The notes under the pieces were generated by a model. That model searched no databases. It was not told the DNA's origin and saw only the letters and a list, made by a program, of their open reading frames with translations. A stretch of DNA of 64,000 nucleotides from Oceanobacillus sp. HTM 045. Lineage in GTDB: Bacteria; Pseudomonadota; Alphaproteobacteria; Rhodobacterales; Rhodobacteraceae. The DNA lies in contig WNWL01000003.1 in the NCBI GenBank assembly GCA_009733745.1, positions 372,001 to 436,000 of the forward strand. Reading direction: 5' to 3'. Shown here piece after piece: positions 27,124-35,760 of the stretch (positions are counted from its first letter, which is position 1; every line of letters begins with the position of its first letter). A program made the position numbers and the translations under genes.

Positions 27124-28373
27124 GCCGCCTGCGCGATGACTGTTTCGCCCTGCCGCCGGGGGTGGACTGGACCCCGGTGGACGACGCGCTGGCCCGGCTC
27201 CGCGACAACCTCTCCCCAGTCACCGGCACCCGCGAGGTCGCGCTGGAGGAGGCCGCGGGCCGCGTCTCCGCCACCGGCCACGCCGCCACCCGCGCCAACC
27301 CGCCCGCCGCCAACGCGGCGGTGGACGGCTACGCCTTCGCCTTCGCCGACCTCTCCGGCGACCCGGCGACCCTTCCGCTGGCCGAGGGCCGTGCCGCCGC
27401 CGGTGCGCCCTTCGCCGGGCCACTGCCACCGGGCCACGCCGTACGCATCCTCACCGGCGCACTGGTGCCCGAAGGGACCGACACCGTGGTGCTGCAGGAA
27501 GATTGCGAGCTTGCAAGCGGCACCATCACCCTCCGCCCGCCGCGCAATGCGGGCGCGAACGTGCGCCGCGCGGGCGAGGATTGCCGGCCCGGTGATACCG
27601 TTCTCCCCGCAGGCCGCCTTATCCAGCCACAGGACCTCGCCCGCTGCGCCGCCGCGGGGCTCTCGCGCCTGAATGTGCACGAGACACTGCGCGTCGCCGT
27701 CCTCTCCACCGGCGACGAGATCGTGCCGCCCGGCATGGCCGTGGCGCCGAACCAGATCAACGACGCCAACCGCCCGATGCTGCTGGCGCTGGCCCGGCAG
27801 TGGGGGTTCCGCGGCGTCGACCTCGGCATCTCCGCCGACAGTGCCGCGGATGTGCGCGCCGCGCTCGACCGCGGCGCGGCGGAGGTCGACGCGATCCTCA
27901 CCTCCGGCGGCGCCTCCGCGGGCGACGAGGACCACGTCTCCCGCCTGCTGCGCGAAGAGGGGCGGATCGAGGCCTGGCGCATTGCCGTCAAGCCCGGCCG
28001 CCCGCTGGCGCTCGGGCTCTGGAAGGGCGTGCCGGTGTTCGGCCTGCCGGGCAACCCGGTCGCCGCCTTCGTCATGGCGCTGGTCTTCGCCCGCCCGGCG
28101 CTGATGCGGCTGGCGGGCGCCGACTGGCCGGAGCCGCAGGGCTTCACCGTGCCAGCCGCCTTCGCCAAGTCGAAGAAGCCGGGGCGGCGCGAATATCTCC
28201 GCGCCCGGCTCGGCCCGGAGGGGGTGGAGACCTTCCGCTCCGAGGGCTCCGGCCTGATCGGCGGCCTGACCTGGGCGGACGGGCTGGTGGAACTGCCCGA
28301 CGGCGCGGCGGAGATCGGCCCCGGCGACCCGGTGCGGTTCATTCCCTACGCGAGCTTCGGGCTGGCCTCATGA
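27120..28373 (+). CDS. moeA: Molybdopterin molybdenumtransferase
   Basis: A 417-residue enzyme that inserts molybdate into adenylylated molybdopterin. Visible are the N-terminal domain with NPPAANAAVDGYAFA, the ILTGALVPEGTDTVVLQED segment, the MoaB/MogA-like domain with VLSTGDEIVPPG and DAILTSGGASAGDEDHV, and VAVKPGRPLA-like IAVKPGRPLALGL with VFGLPGNPVA. The start ATG is inside the mobB stop. It ends one base before the MFS gene's ATG. Confidence 0.95.
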   Translation: MSRLRDDCFALPPGVDWTPVDDALARLRDNLSPVTGTREVALEEAAGRVSATGHAATRANPPAANAAVDGYAFAFADLSGDPATLPLAEGRAAAGAPFAGPLPPGHAVRILTGALVPEGTDTVVLQEDCELASGTITLRPPRNAGANVRRAGEDCRPGDTVLPAGRLIQPQDLARCAAAGLSRLNVHETLRVAVLSTGDEIVPPGMAVAPNQINDANRPMLLALARQWGFRGVDLGISADSAADVRAALDRGAAEVDAILTSGGASAGDEDHVSRLLREEGRIEAWRIAVKPGRPLALGLWKGVPVFGLPGNPVAAFVMALVFARPALMRLAGADWPEPQGFTVPAAFAKSKKPGRREYLRARLGPEGVETFRSEGSGLIGGLTWADGLVELPDGAAEIGPGDPVRFIPYASFGLAS

Positions 28374-28374
28374 T

Positions 28375-29571
28375 ATGCGCGCCATGAGACCGCTGATGGG
28401 CCGCGAGATGACACTGACCGCGGCCTTCTACGGCGCGCTGTTCTTCGCCATCGGCGTCTACCTGCCGTTCTGGCCGGTCTGGCTGGAGCACTGGGGCCTG
28501 ACCCCGGCGGAGATCAGCCAGTATCTCGGCCTCGCCATCGTCGCCCGCGTTGTCGCCGCCGCGGTGCTCCCGGTGATCGCCGACCGCTACGCCGCGCGCC
28601 GGGCGCTGCTGGTCCTCTCCGCGCTCGCCGCGGCGGCGCTGGTGGCGCTCCACCCACTGATCGGCTCCAAGGCGGTGATGTTCATCGCGACGCTGCTCAC
28701 CGCCGCGGCGCTCGCGCCGCTGATGCCGCTGGCGGAGGCGCTGGGGGTGCGCGCCTCCGAGATGCACGGCTTTCCCTATGCCCGCACCCGCTCCGCCGGG
28801 TCGATCACCTTCCTCGCCGCCAATCTCGCCCTCGGCGCGCTGATCGGCTCGGTGGGAGAGGTCTCGATCGTCGCCTGCCTCGCGGCAGCACTGGTGCTGA
28901 CCGCGGCCATCGCCCCGTTCCATCCCGGCGGCGGCGCGCCGCCGGGCGCGGTCACGGCCGACATCGCCCGCCCGGGCGAGGCGCTGCGGCTGCTGACCCG
29001 GCCGGTCTTCGTCCTCTTCACCCTCGCCGCCGCGGTCGGGCAGTCGAGCCACGCGATCTACTATGTCTACGGCTCGCTCGACTGGGCCCGGCAGGAGATT
29101 GCGCCCGGCACCATCGGCGCGCTCTGGGCCACCGGCGTGGCGGTGGAGATCGCGCTCCTGATCGGCCCGGGCCGGCGCATCGTCGCCGCCATCGGCCCGG
29201 CGCGGGCCATCGCCTTCGGCGTTTCCGCCGGGGTTCTGCGCTGGGGGCTGATGACCGTGCAGCCGCCGGAATGGGCGCTCTGGCCGCTGCAGGGGCTGCA
29301 CGCGCTGACCTTCGGGCTGGCCCATCTCGGCGCGATGGCCTTCATCGCCGCCGCCGTGCCGCCCCGGCTCGCCGCCTCGGCGCAGGGCATGTTCGCGGGC
29401 GGGATCGGCGGCATCCTGATGGCCGCCGCCACCTTCGGCGCGGGCGGCATCGTCACCGAGGACGGCCCCCTCGCGCCCGCCTACTGGCTCGCCGCCGCCA
29501 TGTCCGCCATCGCCGCGCTCGCGGCGATGGCTCTCGTGCGGGCGTGGGATGGAGGCCGGCTCGCGGAGTGA
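28375..29571 (+). CDS. MFS transporter (MFS_1-like / nucleoside-H+ symporter type)
   Basis: A 398-residue inner-membrane protein with about 12 hydrophobic helices. The opening AAFYGALFFAIGVYLPFWPVWL and the RSAGSITFLAANLALGALIG stretch are typical of the LacY-like MFS_1 subgroup found across Rhodobacterales. The substrate cannot be read from the sequence. It starts directly after moeA and may be read from the same transcript. In-frame ATGs at residues 4, 8 and 12 are alternative starts. Confidence 0.85.
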   Translation: MRAMRPLMGREMTLTAAFYGALFFAIGVYLPFWPVWLEHWGLTPAEISQYLGLAIVARVVAAAVLPVIADRYAARRALLVLSALAAAALVALHPLIGSKAVMFIATLLTAAALAPLMPLAEALGVRASEMHGFPYARTRSAGSITFLAANLALGALIGSVGEVSIVACLAAALVLTAAIAPFHPGGGAPPGAVTADIARPGEALRLLTRPVFVLFTLAAAVGQSSHAIYYVYGSLDWARQEIAPGTIGALWATGVAVEIALLIGPGRRIVAAIGPARAIAFGVSAGVLRWGLMTVQPPEWALWPLQGLHALTFGLAHLGAMAFIAAAVPPRLAASAQGMFAGGIGGILMAAATFGAGGIVTEDGPLAPAYWLAAAMSAIAALAAMALVRAWDGGRLAE

Positions 29572-29586
29572 GGCCGGCAACCCGGC

Positions 29587-29967
29587 TCAAAGCATTCCGC
29601 GCTCTTCCAACACCTTGCGTGCTACGCGGAAGCATTCCAGCGACATCGGCACGCCGCAGTAGATGCCGACGACGTGGATGATCGCCCGGATCTCCTCCAT
29701 CGTGACACCGTTGTTGATCGCGCCGCGGCAGTGGATCTCCCATTCGTGCATCCGCCCGAGCGCGCCGATCATGGCGAGGTTCATCATCGAGCGGGTCTTC
29801 GGCTCGATCACGTCGTCACCCCAGCCGAAGCCCCAGCACCATGCGGTCATCGCCTCCTGGAAGGGGCGGGTCAGCTCGTCCGCCGCGGCGAGGTTCTTCT
29901 CCACGTATTCCGCGCCCAGCGTCGCCTTGCGCTGGGCGAGGCCCTTCTCGAACAGGTCCTGGTCCAT
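29587..29967 (-). CDS. Carboxymuconolactone decarboxylase (AhpD-like) family protein
   Basis: A 126-residue helical protein beginning MDQDLFEKGLAQRKATLGAE. The segment EPKTRSMMNLAMIGALGRMHEWEIH followed by RGAINNGVTMEEIRAIIHVVGIYCG is the PcaC family core with conserved Glu, His and Arg. PcaC decarboxylates 4-carboxymuconolactone in the protocatechuate pathway. No other pca genes are near, so a more general CMD-family role is as likely. It converges on the MFS gene 15 bases away. Confidence 0.82.
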   Translation of the reverse strand: MDQDLFEKGLAQRKATLGAEYVEKNLAAADELTRPFQEAMTAWCWGFGWGDDVIEPKTRSMMNLAMIGALGRMHEWEIHCRGAINNGVTMEEIRAIIHVVGIYCGVPMSLECFRVARKVLEERGML

Positions 29968-30136
29968 TTCTCGATCCCTCCTGATGGAAACCGGCGCCCA
30001 CCCTAGGGCCGTGCGCGGCGGGGAAAAGCGCGAAATGCGACCCATCCCGTCGCGCGAAAGCCTGAACGCCCCGGCCGGGTCGGGCAGGGTGTCCCCACCC
30101 CGTGCCGAAGCAACCCACGGCCGCCGAGGCGCCCCC

Positions 30137-31117
30137 ATGACCGACACGCCCGCAACTCACGCCCCTGAGCGCCGCGCCCCCGCGCTGATCCTGTCGGCTA
30201 TGCTGCTTTTCTCGCTGCAGGACCTCGTGACCAAGCTGGTGGTCGACAGCGTCTCGGTCTGGCAGCTCCAGTTCATCCGTTCGATCCTCGTGGTGACACT
30301 CGCGGCGGGAATCGCGATGCTCTGGGGCGGCACGGCGCAGATGCGGCCGTCCTCGTTCCGCTGGCCGCTGGTGCGCTCGGGGTTCCTCGTCCTTTCCTAC
30401 CTGTTCTTCTATGTCTCCTTCCCGTTCCTGACCCTCTCCGCGGCGGCGGCTGCGTTCTTCACCGGGCCGCTTTTCATGACGATCTTCGCCTGGGCCTTCC
30501 TCGGCGAGCGGCTCGGCCCGCGGCGCGTGCTGGCGATTCTCGCCGGGTTCGCCGGGGTGCTGGTGATCGTCCGGCCCGGGACCGACAGCTTCCAGCCGGC
30601 CTCGCTCCTGCCGGTGGCGTCGGCGGTCTGCTACGCGATGGGGGTGATCGTCACCCGCGCCCGCTGCAAGGACGAACCGGTGCTCGGCCTCTCGATGCTG
30701 CACAACCTGCTCTACACGCTGGTCGCGGTCGTCGGGCTGGTAGTGATCGAGCACCTGCCGCTGGCCGAGAACGCGCGCGCCGAGTGGCCGTTCCTCGCCA
30801 CCGGCTGGCACCCGGTCGAGGCGTGGGCGATGCTGCTCCTCGCGGCGACGGCGGTGACACATATCTGCGGCGTCATGGCCGCGACCCGGGCTTACCAGCT
30901 CGCCGACACCTCGCGCATCGCGCCGCTGGAATACAGCTACCTGATCTACGCCCCGCTCTGGGACCTGTTCGTCTGGTCCCGCCCGCCGGAGCCGACGACG
31001 CTGGCCGGGATGATGCTGATCGCACTCGCCGGCGCCTTCGTCTCCTGGCGCGAGGGCCGGCCGGCCCGCCCGACCATGCCTTCGGACGGCGAGGACCCGT
31101 GGATCGGGGACCGGTGA
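30137..31117 (+). CDS. DMT-superfamily (EamA) transporter
   Basis: A 326-residue membrane protein with ten predicted helices in two EamA repeats. The first repeat includes LILSAMLLFSLQDLVTKLVV and a hydrophobic FFTGPLFMTIFAWAFLGERLG, where the LGE motif ends the repeat; the second has RIAPLEYSYLIYAPLWDL and LAGMMLIALAGAFVSWRE. Substrates in this family are metabolites or amino acids and cannot be assigned here. The ATG at 30137 is chosen because the protein then starts just before the first helix. Confidence 0.88.
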   Translation: MTDTPATHAPERRAPALILSAMLLFSLQDLVTKLVVDSVSVWQLQFIRSILVVTLAAGIAMLWGGTAQMRPSSFRWPLVRSGFLVLSYLFFYVSFPFLTLSAAAAAFFTGPLFMTIFAWAFLGERLGPRRVLAILAGFAGVLVIVRPGTDSFQPASLLPVASAVCYAMGVIVTRARCKDEPVLGLSMLHNLLYTLVAVVGLVVIEHLPLAENARAEWPFLATGWHPVEAWAMLLLAATAVTHICGVMAATRAYQLADTSRIAPLEYSYLIYAPLWDLFVWSRPPEPTTLAGMMLIALAGAFVSWREGRPARPTMPSDGEDPWIGDR

Positions 31118-31195
31118 CGGGTACACCGCCCCGAAAAAACCATACAAAGCAATACCTTACGCGGGGGTGGCCGCAAGCCCGGCGCGGCGCGTGTT

Positions 31196-31225
31196 CCGGC
31201 CCGGAAACAATGCGTTTCGGGCCGG
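31196..31225 (+). terminator. Candidate terminator after the DMT transporter
   Basis: CCGGCCCG (31196-31203) pairs with CGGGCCGG (31218-31225), extended by GAAAC/GTTT with one bulge, and is followed by GGCTTTGCGCTTT. It lies 79 bases after the transporter stop and ahead of the pirin gene. Confidence 0.5.
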
Positions 31226-31282
31226 GGCTTTGCGCTTTACCCGCGGCACTCCATATCCTGCGGCTTCAATGGGAGAACTGCC

Positions 31283-32200
31283 ATGTCGTTCAGAGCCGTG
31301 AAGACCGAGAGCCGCGCCCAGCCTGCGATGGAGGGCGCCGGCGTCCACCTGCACCGCGCGTTCGGGTTCGGCGACCCTTCGGAGGCCGACCCGTTCCTGC
31401 TGCTCGACGATTTCCGCAACGATGACCCGGCGGCCTACAAGGCCGGGTTCCCGTGGCACCCGCATCGCGGCATCGAGACCATCACCTATGTGCTCGAAGG
31501 CGAGGTCGAACACTCCGACAGCCTTGGAAACAAAGGGCTTCTGGGCCCGGGCTCGGTGCAGTGGATGACCGCCGGATCGGGCATCATGCACCAGGAAATG
31601 CCGCGCGGGAACGCGAAGGGGCAGATGCACGGGTTCCAGCTCTGGGCCAACCTGCCCTCGTCGCTGAAGATGACATCGCCGCGTTACCAGGACATCCAGG
31701 GCGGTGATATCCCGGAGGTGATCGACGACGACGGCACCCGCGTCCGGGTGATCGTCGGCGCGTTCTGGGGCAAGAAGGGCCCCGTGGACGGGATCGCGGC
31801 GGAGCCGATGTATCTCGACGTCTCGGTGCCGCCGGGCGTACGCAAGACGCTGCCCGTCGACACCTACGCGAGCGCCTTCGCCTACATCTTCGCAGGCTCC
31901 GGCACGTTCCGCGACGCCTCCGCGCCGGTGGGGGTGAAGGTGGAAAAAGAGTACCAGGGTCAGGAGCTTAACGTCCGCGACCTGTCGGGCAACCGCACCC
32001 TCGTCCGGTTCGATACCGGCGACGCGGTGACGGTGCAGGCGGGGCCGGAGGGGATCCGCTTCCTGCTGGTCTCGGGCCGCCCGCTGAAGGAGCCGGTCGC
32101 CTGGCACGGGCCGATCGTGATGAACACGCGCGAGGAGCTGGTGCAGGCGGTGCGTGAGTTGCAGTCCGGCACTTTCATCAAGGACCGGGCGGCGCTCTGA
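31283..32200 (+). CDS. Pirin-family protein
   Basis: A 305-residue bicupin. The N-terminal cupin has DPFLLLDDF, then PWHPHRGIETITYVLEGEVEHSDS, with two metal-binding His and a Glu, and GSVQWMTAGSGIMHQEMP with a third His. Bacterial pirins include quercetin 2,3-dioxygenases and enzyme modulators. GGGAGAACTGCC provides the ribosome binding site. The C-terminal cupin is typical, ending at a region bearing GTGACAT repeats. Confidence 0.9.
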   Translation: MSFRAVKTESRAQPAMEGAGVHLHRAFGFGDPSEADPFLLLDDFRNDDPAAYKAGFPWHPHRGIETITYVLEGEVEHSDSLGNKGLLGPGSVQWMTAGSGIMHQEMPRGNAKGQMHGFQLWANLPSSLKMTSPRYQDIQGGDIPEVIDDDGTRVRVIVGAFWGKKGPVDGIAAEPMYLDVSVPPGVRKTLPVDTYASAFAYIFAGSGTFRDASAPVGVKVEKEYQGQELNVRDLSGNRTLVRFDTGDAVTVQAGPEGIRFLLVSGRPLKEPVAWHGPIVMNTREELVQAVRELQSGTFIKDRAAL

Positions 32201-32583
32201 CGCCAACCGGATGACATGCCGGCGGGGCGAAAGTCCCGTCGGTTCCCCGCGTGACATCCCCCCTTCTGCAAAGACGACAGGACCGGCGACATGACGTCCC
32301 GCCGCGGGTGACATGGGCGTGACCTCGAAAAGTCAGCCTTCGCCGGCGCGGCGCAGGACATCACCGCCACCGGTGAATGGGGTATCCTGATACCCCAACA
32401 CGGCAGACCCCATCCGGGGCCCGGGCAACCCGTTTCCCACGACTTCCCGACGATCGCCCGCGCGGCTTCGCGCCGGGCCGTTCGTGTCATTGACACGGCC
32501 CGCCGGCTCGGCTTCGTTGGGGGCCGCCCGCGCCGTTGCGTGCCGGGTGTCAGCACTACGACAGGCGGGGCGGGAGGCACCTG
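32201..32583 (+). promoter_or_regulatory. Upstream region of the TPP-enzyme/ureohydrolase operon, rich in operator-like repeats
   Basis: This 383-base gap carries ATGACAT (32211-32217), GTGACAT (32251-32257), ATGACGT (32291-32297), GTGACAT (32308-32314) and GTGACCT (32319-32325). Beyond them lies TCACCG-CCAC-CGGTGA (32361-32376), which resembles the inverted repeat TCACCGCCAGGGGTGA in the gap upstream of the amidinotransferase. A perfect palindrome follows at 32379-32396. GGCGGGAGG just before 32584 is the ribosome binding site. No coding frame is convincing. Confidence 0.5.
32379..32396. promoter_or_regulatory. Palindromic operator candidate GGGGTATC-CT-GATACCCC
   Basis: Two perfect 8-bp arms around a two-base centre, 188 bases ahead of the TPP-enzyme start. 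Compact palindromes with a TAT/ATA core are common targets of GntR-family repressors. No regulator gene is adjacent, so the binding protein is unknown. Confidence 0.5.
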
Positions 32584-34179
32584 ATGAATGCGGCGGACGT
32601 GATCGCGGCGCGGCTCCATGCGGCGGGGGTGCGGATGGCGTTCGGCATCCCCGGCGGCGAGGTGCTGACGATGGTCGATGCGCTGGAGCGCGCGGGCATC
32701 CGCTTCGTGCTGGTCAAGCACGAGAACGCCGCCGGGTTCATGGCCGAGGGCGCGTGGCACGCGACCGGCGCGCCGGGGGTTCTGGTGGCGACGGTCGGGC
32801 CGGGCATCGCCAACGCCTTCAACGTGGTCGCCAATGCCGAGCAGGACCGGGTGCCGCTGATCGTGATCTCGGGCATGGTCGATCCGGCGGAGGCGCTGAC
32901 CTATACCCACCAGGTGTTCGACCACGGTGCGGTGTTCCGGGAGGTGTGCAAGGCATCGATCCAGGTGCCCGCGGGCGCGGCGGATGTGGCGGCTGACAAG
33001 GCGGTGGCGCTGGCGCTCTCGGGGCGGCCGGGGCCGGTGCATCTCGACCTGCCGATTGCGGTGGCGGCGGCGGACCATGCCGCTCCGCGGTTCCGGCAGG
33101 CGCCGGCGCTGCCGTCCGCCCCGGCGGCGGGCCCGGCGCTGGACGAGGCGCGGGCGCTGTTCGCGCAGGCGGAGCGGCCGGTGATGGTCGCGGGACTGGA
33201 CGCGGTGAACGAGCCCGGCGCCGCGGCGGCGGTGCGGACATTCGTCGAGAAGCACGGCGTGCCGCTGGCGACCACCTACAAGGCCAAGGGGATATTGCCG
33301 GAGGACCACCCGCTCTGCCTCGGCGGGCACGGGCTGTCGCCGAAGTCGGACAGGCTCCTGATGCCGCTGCTGGCGGAGGCGGACTGCGTGATCGCGGCGG
33401 GCTACGACCCGATAGAGATGCGGGTCGGCTGGCGCGACCCGTGGGATCCGGCGGTCTGCATCGAGTTCGCCCACGCGCCGAACGACCACGACATGCACCA
33501 CGCGGCGCATTCCTGGGTCTGCTCCGTCGCCGCCGGGCTGGAGGCGCTCGACGGCGAGGCGCGCCCGCGCTGGCCGGACGGGCGCGCGGCGGACGTGCGG
33601 GCGGCGCTGGCCGAAGCCTTTGCTCCGGCGCGGGACTGGGGGCCGGAAGTGGCGATTGCCGAGCTGCTGGCCGCCGCGCCGGACGAGACGGTGATCACCA
33701 TCGACAGCGGCGCGCACCGGATCCTGCTCAGCCAGATGTGGCAGGCGAAGGGGCCGCGGCAGGTGCTGCAGTCAACCGGGCTCTGCACGATGGGCTGCGC
33801 GCTGCCGCTGGCGGGGGGCTACAAGCACGCCTCGCCCGAGACGCCGGTGATCGGGTTCATGGGCGACGCGGGGATCGAGATGATCCTCGGCGAGCTGTCC
33901 ACGCTGCGCGACCAGCGGATCGCCGCGGTGCTAGTGGTGTTCGTCGACCAGTCGCTGTCGCTGATCGAGCTGAAGCAGCGCGGCATGGGCCAGCAGAACG
34001 CCGGCGTCGATTTCGAGCGCACCGACTTCGCCTCGCTGGCGCGGGTCTATGGCGGCACCGGCGTCACCGTGACCGGGCCGGGCGAGGCAGGCCCGGCGCT
34101 GAGCGCGGCGCTGGCGCGCGACACCTTCACCCTGATCGCGGTCGAGATTCCCCGCCGCGCCTATGACGGACTTTTCTGA
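32584..34179 (+). CDS. Thiamine-diphosphate enzyme of the acetolactate synthase type
   Basis: A 531-residue ThDP enzyme with the three usual domains: N-terminal pyrimidine-binding domain (FGIPGGEVLTMVDALE, catalytic Glu47 in VKHENAAG), central domain (residues 190-320) and C-terminal pyrophosphate domain. The metal motif is GDAGIEMILGELSTL (Asp428) ending in VFVDQS, a departure from the standard GDG...NN. It lacks an obvious FAD-binding pattern of true acetolactate synthase and there is no small subunit gene. It is coupled, by one base of overlap, to a ureohydrolase gene, so its substrate may be a guanidino compound or its product; this is inference. Confidence 0.85.
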   Translation: MNAADVIAARLHAAGVRMAFGIPGGEVLTMVDALERAGIRFVLVKHENAAGFMAEGAWHATGAPGVLVATVGPGIANAFNVVANAEQDRVPLIVISGMVDPAEALTYTHQVFDHGAVFREVCKASIQVPAGAADVAADKAVALALSGRPGPVHLDLPIAVAAADHAAPRFRQAPALPSAPAAGPALDEARALFAQAERPVMVAGLDAVNEPGAAAAVRTFVEKHGVPLATTYKAKGILPEDHPLCLGGHGLSPKSDRLLMPLLAEADCVIAAGYDPIEMRVGWRDPWDPAVCIEFAHAPNDHDMHHAAHSWVCSVAAGLEALDGEARPRWPDGRAADVRAALAEAFAPARDWGPEVAIAELLAAAPDETVITIDSGAHRILLSQMWQAKGPRQVLQSTGLCTMGCALPLAGGYKHASPETPVIGFMGDAGIEMILGELSTLRDQRIAAVLVVFVDQSLSLIELKQRGMGQQNAGVDFERTDFASLARVYGGTGVTVTGPGEAGPALSAALARDTFTLIAVEIPRRAYDGLF

Positions 34180-35093
34180 TGAGCGAGACGACCAAGACCT
34201 TCCACGACGTTCCCTGCGCCACGCTGGAGGGGCTGGAGGCGGATGTCGCCGCCGATGTCGCCGTGTTCGGCGCGCCGCATGGCACGCCCTACAAGCCCGG
34301 CACGCCGTCGCACGCCTGCGGCGGTGCCGCAGCGGTGCGGGGCGCGCTGGAGTGGTACTCGGTGGCGCGGACCCATCTCGACATGGACAGCGGCAACCTC
34401 GTGATGGGCAGTGCGCGGGTCGTCGACCTCGGCGACGTGACCGCCTCGCTGGAGGATGGCGCTGCCAACCGCGCGGCGATTCGCAGGACGGTGGAGGGCG
34501 TGCTGGCGGCGGGGGCGATGCCGCTGATGCTGGGCGGGGACGATTCGACGCCGATCCCGCTGATCGCCGCTTTCGAGGGGCACGGGCCGGTCTGGGTGGT
34601 GCAGGTCGACGCGCATCTCGACTGGCGCGAGGAGGTGGAGAGCGAGCCTCTCGGCTTCTCCTCGACCATGCGCCGGGCCTCCGAGATGGGGCACGTGGAG
34701 GGGATCGTGCAGATCGGCATCCGCGGCCCCGGCAGCGCGCGGCCCTCGGACCTGGCGGACGCCACCCGCTGGGGCGCGCGGGTTTTCACCGGGCGGGACG
34801 TGCATCTCCACGGCATCGAGAGCGCGCTGGCGGCGGTGCCGCAGGACGCGCGCGCGATCCTGACGGTGGACGCGGACGGGCTCGACCCCGCGCTCTGCCC
34901 CGGCGTGCTGCTGCCGGCCTTCGGCGGGCTCGGCTACCAGCAGATGCTGGACCTGATCACCGGCCTCGGCGACCGCATCGCGGCGGCGGCCTTCGTCGAG
35001 TTCGTGCCGGAGCGCGACCCGGCGGGCCTCGGCGCGCAGGCACTGGCGCGGCTGGCGTCCAACGTGATCTCGGCGCGGTTCCCGGGGGCTTAG
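34179..35093 (+). CDS. Agmatinase-like ureohydrolase with a replaced metal ligand
   Basis: A 304-residue arginase/agmatinase-fold protein. Metal-binding motifs are QVDAHLDWRE (Asp144, His146, Asp148) and LTVDADGLDPALCPG (Asp231, Asp233). The first motif, normally GGDHS, reads GGDDS (residues 119-123), so the first manganese-ligand His is an Asp. Family members hydrolyse guanidino compounds such as agmatine, guanidinobutyrate or proclavaminate precursors, releasing urea. It starts in the last base of the TPP-enzyme stop. The replacement suggests a changed metal site or substrate. Confidence 0.85.
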   Translation: MSETTKTFHDVPCATLEGLEADVAADVAVFGAPHGTPYKPGTPSHACGGAAAVRGALEWYSVARTHLDMDSGNLVMGSARVVDLGDVTASLEDGAANRAAIRRTVEGVLAAGAMPLMLGGDDSTPIPLIAAFEGHGPVWVVQVDAHLDWREEVESEPLGFSSTMRRASEMGHVEGIVQIGIRGPGSARPSDLADATRWGARVFTGRDVHLHGIESALAAVPQDARAILTVDADGLDPALCPGVLLPAFGGLGYQQMLDLITGLGDRIAAAAFVEFVPERDPAGLGAQALARLASNVISARFPGA

Positions 35094-35138
35094 GCAGGCG
35101 AAGGTGGGTGCGGAGGGACATGTCCGGCCCTGGTCGGG

Positions 35139-35168
35139 CGTGGCCCGCGCTGGCCGCGCGGGCCGTGG
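35139..35168. repeat. Palindromic intergenic element, copy 1
   Basis: A 30-bp GC-rich element built on GGCCCGCGC and GCGCGGGCC arms around a five-base centre. A second copy, 29 of 30 bases identical and in inverted orientation, lies at 40933-40962. Both are just downstream of a gene end, so it may be a REP-like element or a shared terminator stem. Confidence 0.6.
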
Positions 35169-35253
35169 CTGATGCCGGGCGGAGCAGTGACTGCGCATGG
35201 TCTGGCAACCGCGGCGTCGGAGCGTACCGGCCTGCACCAACCGCACCGAGAAC

Positions 35254-35760
35254 TCAGAGCTTGCGGGCGAATTCCTCGAGTTGGGTCAGCACGGTGCCCC
35301 AGCCGTCATGGAAGCCCATTTCCTCGTGCCGGGTCCGGTCGGCGGCGTCCTTGTGGAGGACCAGCGCGGTGTAGCGTGTGCCGCCGTCGATCGGCTCCAT
35401 GGTGATCTCGGCCGTCATGAAGGGCTCGGCGTTGGGCCGCCAGCCGCGGGAGAGCGCGTCGGTCCACATCAGGCGGCGTTCCGGCTCGGCGGCGAGCACG
35501 CAGCCCTCGCCGGCCATCTCGGTACCGTCCGGCAGCGCCATGACGGTGCGGAAGCGCCCGCCGGGGCGCGGGTCGATTTCCGCCTCGGTGACGCGGACCG
35601 GCTTCGGCGCGAACCACTGCTTCAGGTGTTCGGGGTTGGTCCATGCCTCCCAGAGCTGCGCCGGGGTGGCGGCGACGTCTCGGGTCAGCCGGAGGTCGAG
35701 CGTCTCATCGAAGGGCATCGGCTCCAGGTTCATCGTCGTGGCGTTCATCTGCGGATTCAT
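35254..35760 (-). CDS. SRPBCC/AHSA1-domain protein
   Basis: A 168-residue START-like protein with LDLRLTRDVAATPAQLWEAW, then PEHLKQWFAP, DPRPGGRF and GFHDGWGTVLTQLEEF. Such proteins form a hydrophobic ligand pocket. They are typically cotranscribed with an ArsR regulator, as here: the gene overlaps the regulator by 56 bp. Several in-frame ATGs (35748, 35733, 35718) could be the start; 35718 would remove most of the overlap. Confidence 0.85.
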   Translation of the reverse strand: MNPQMNATTMNLEPMPFDETLDLRLTRDVAATPAQLWEAWTNPEHLKQWFAPKPVRVTEAEIDPRPGGRFRTVMALPDGTEMAGEGCVLAAEPERRLMWTDALSRGWRPNAEPFMTAEITMEPIDGGTRYTALVLHKDAADRTRHEEMGFHDGWGTVLTQLEEFARKL

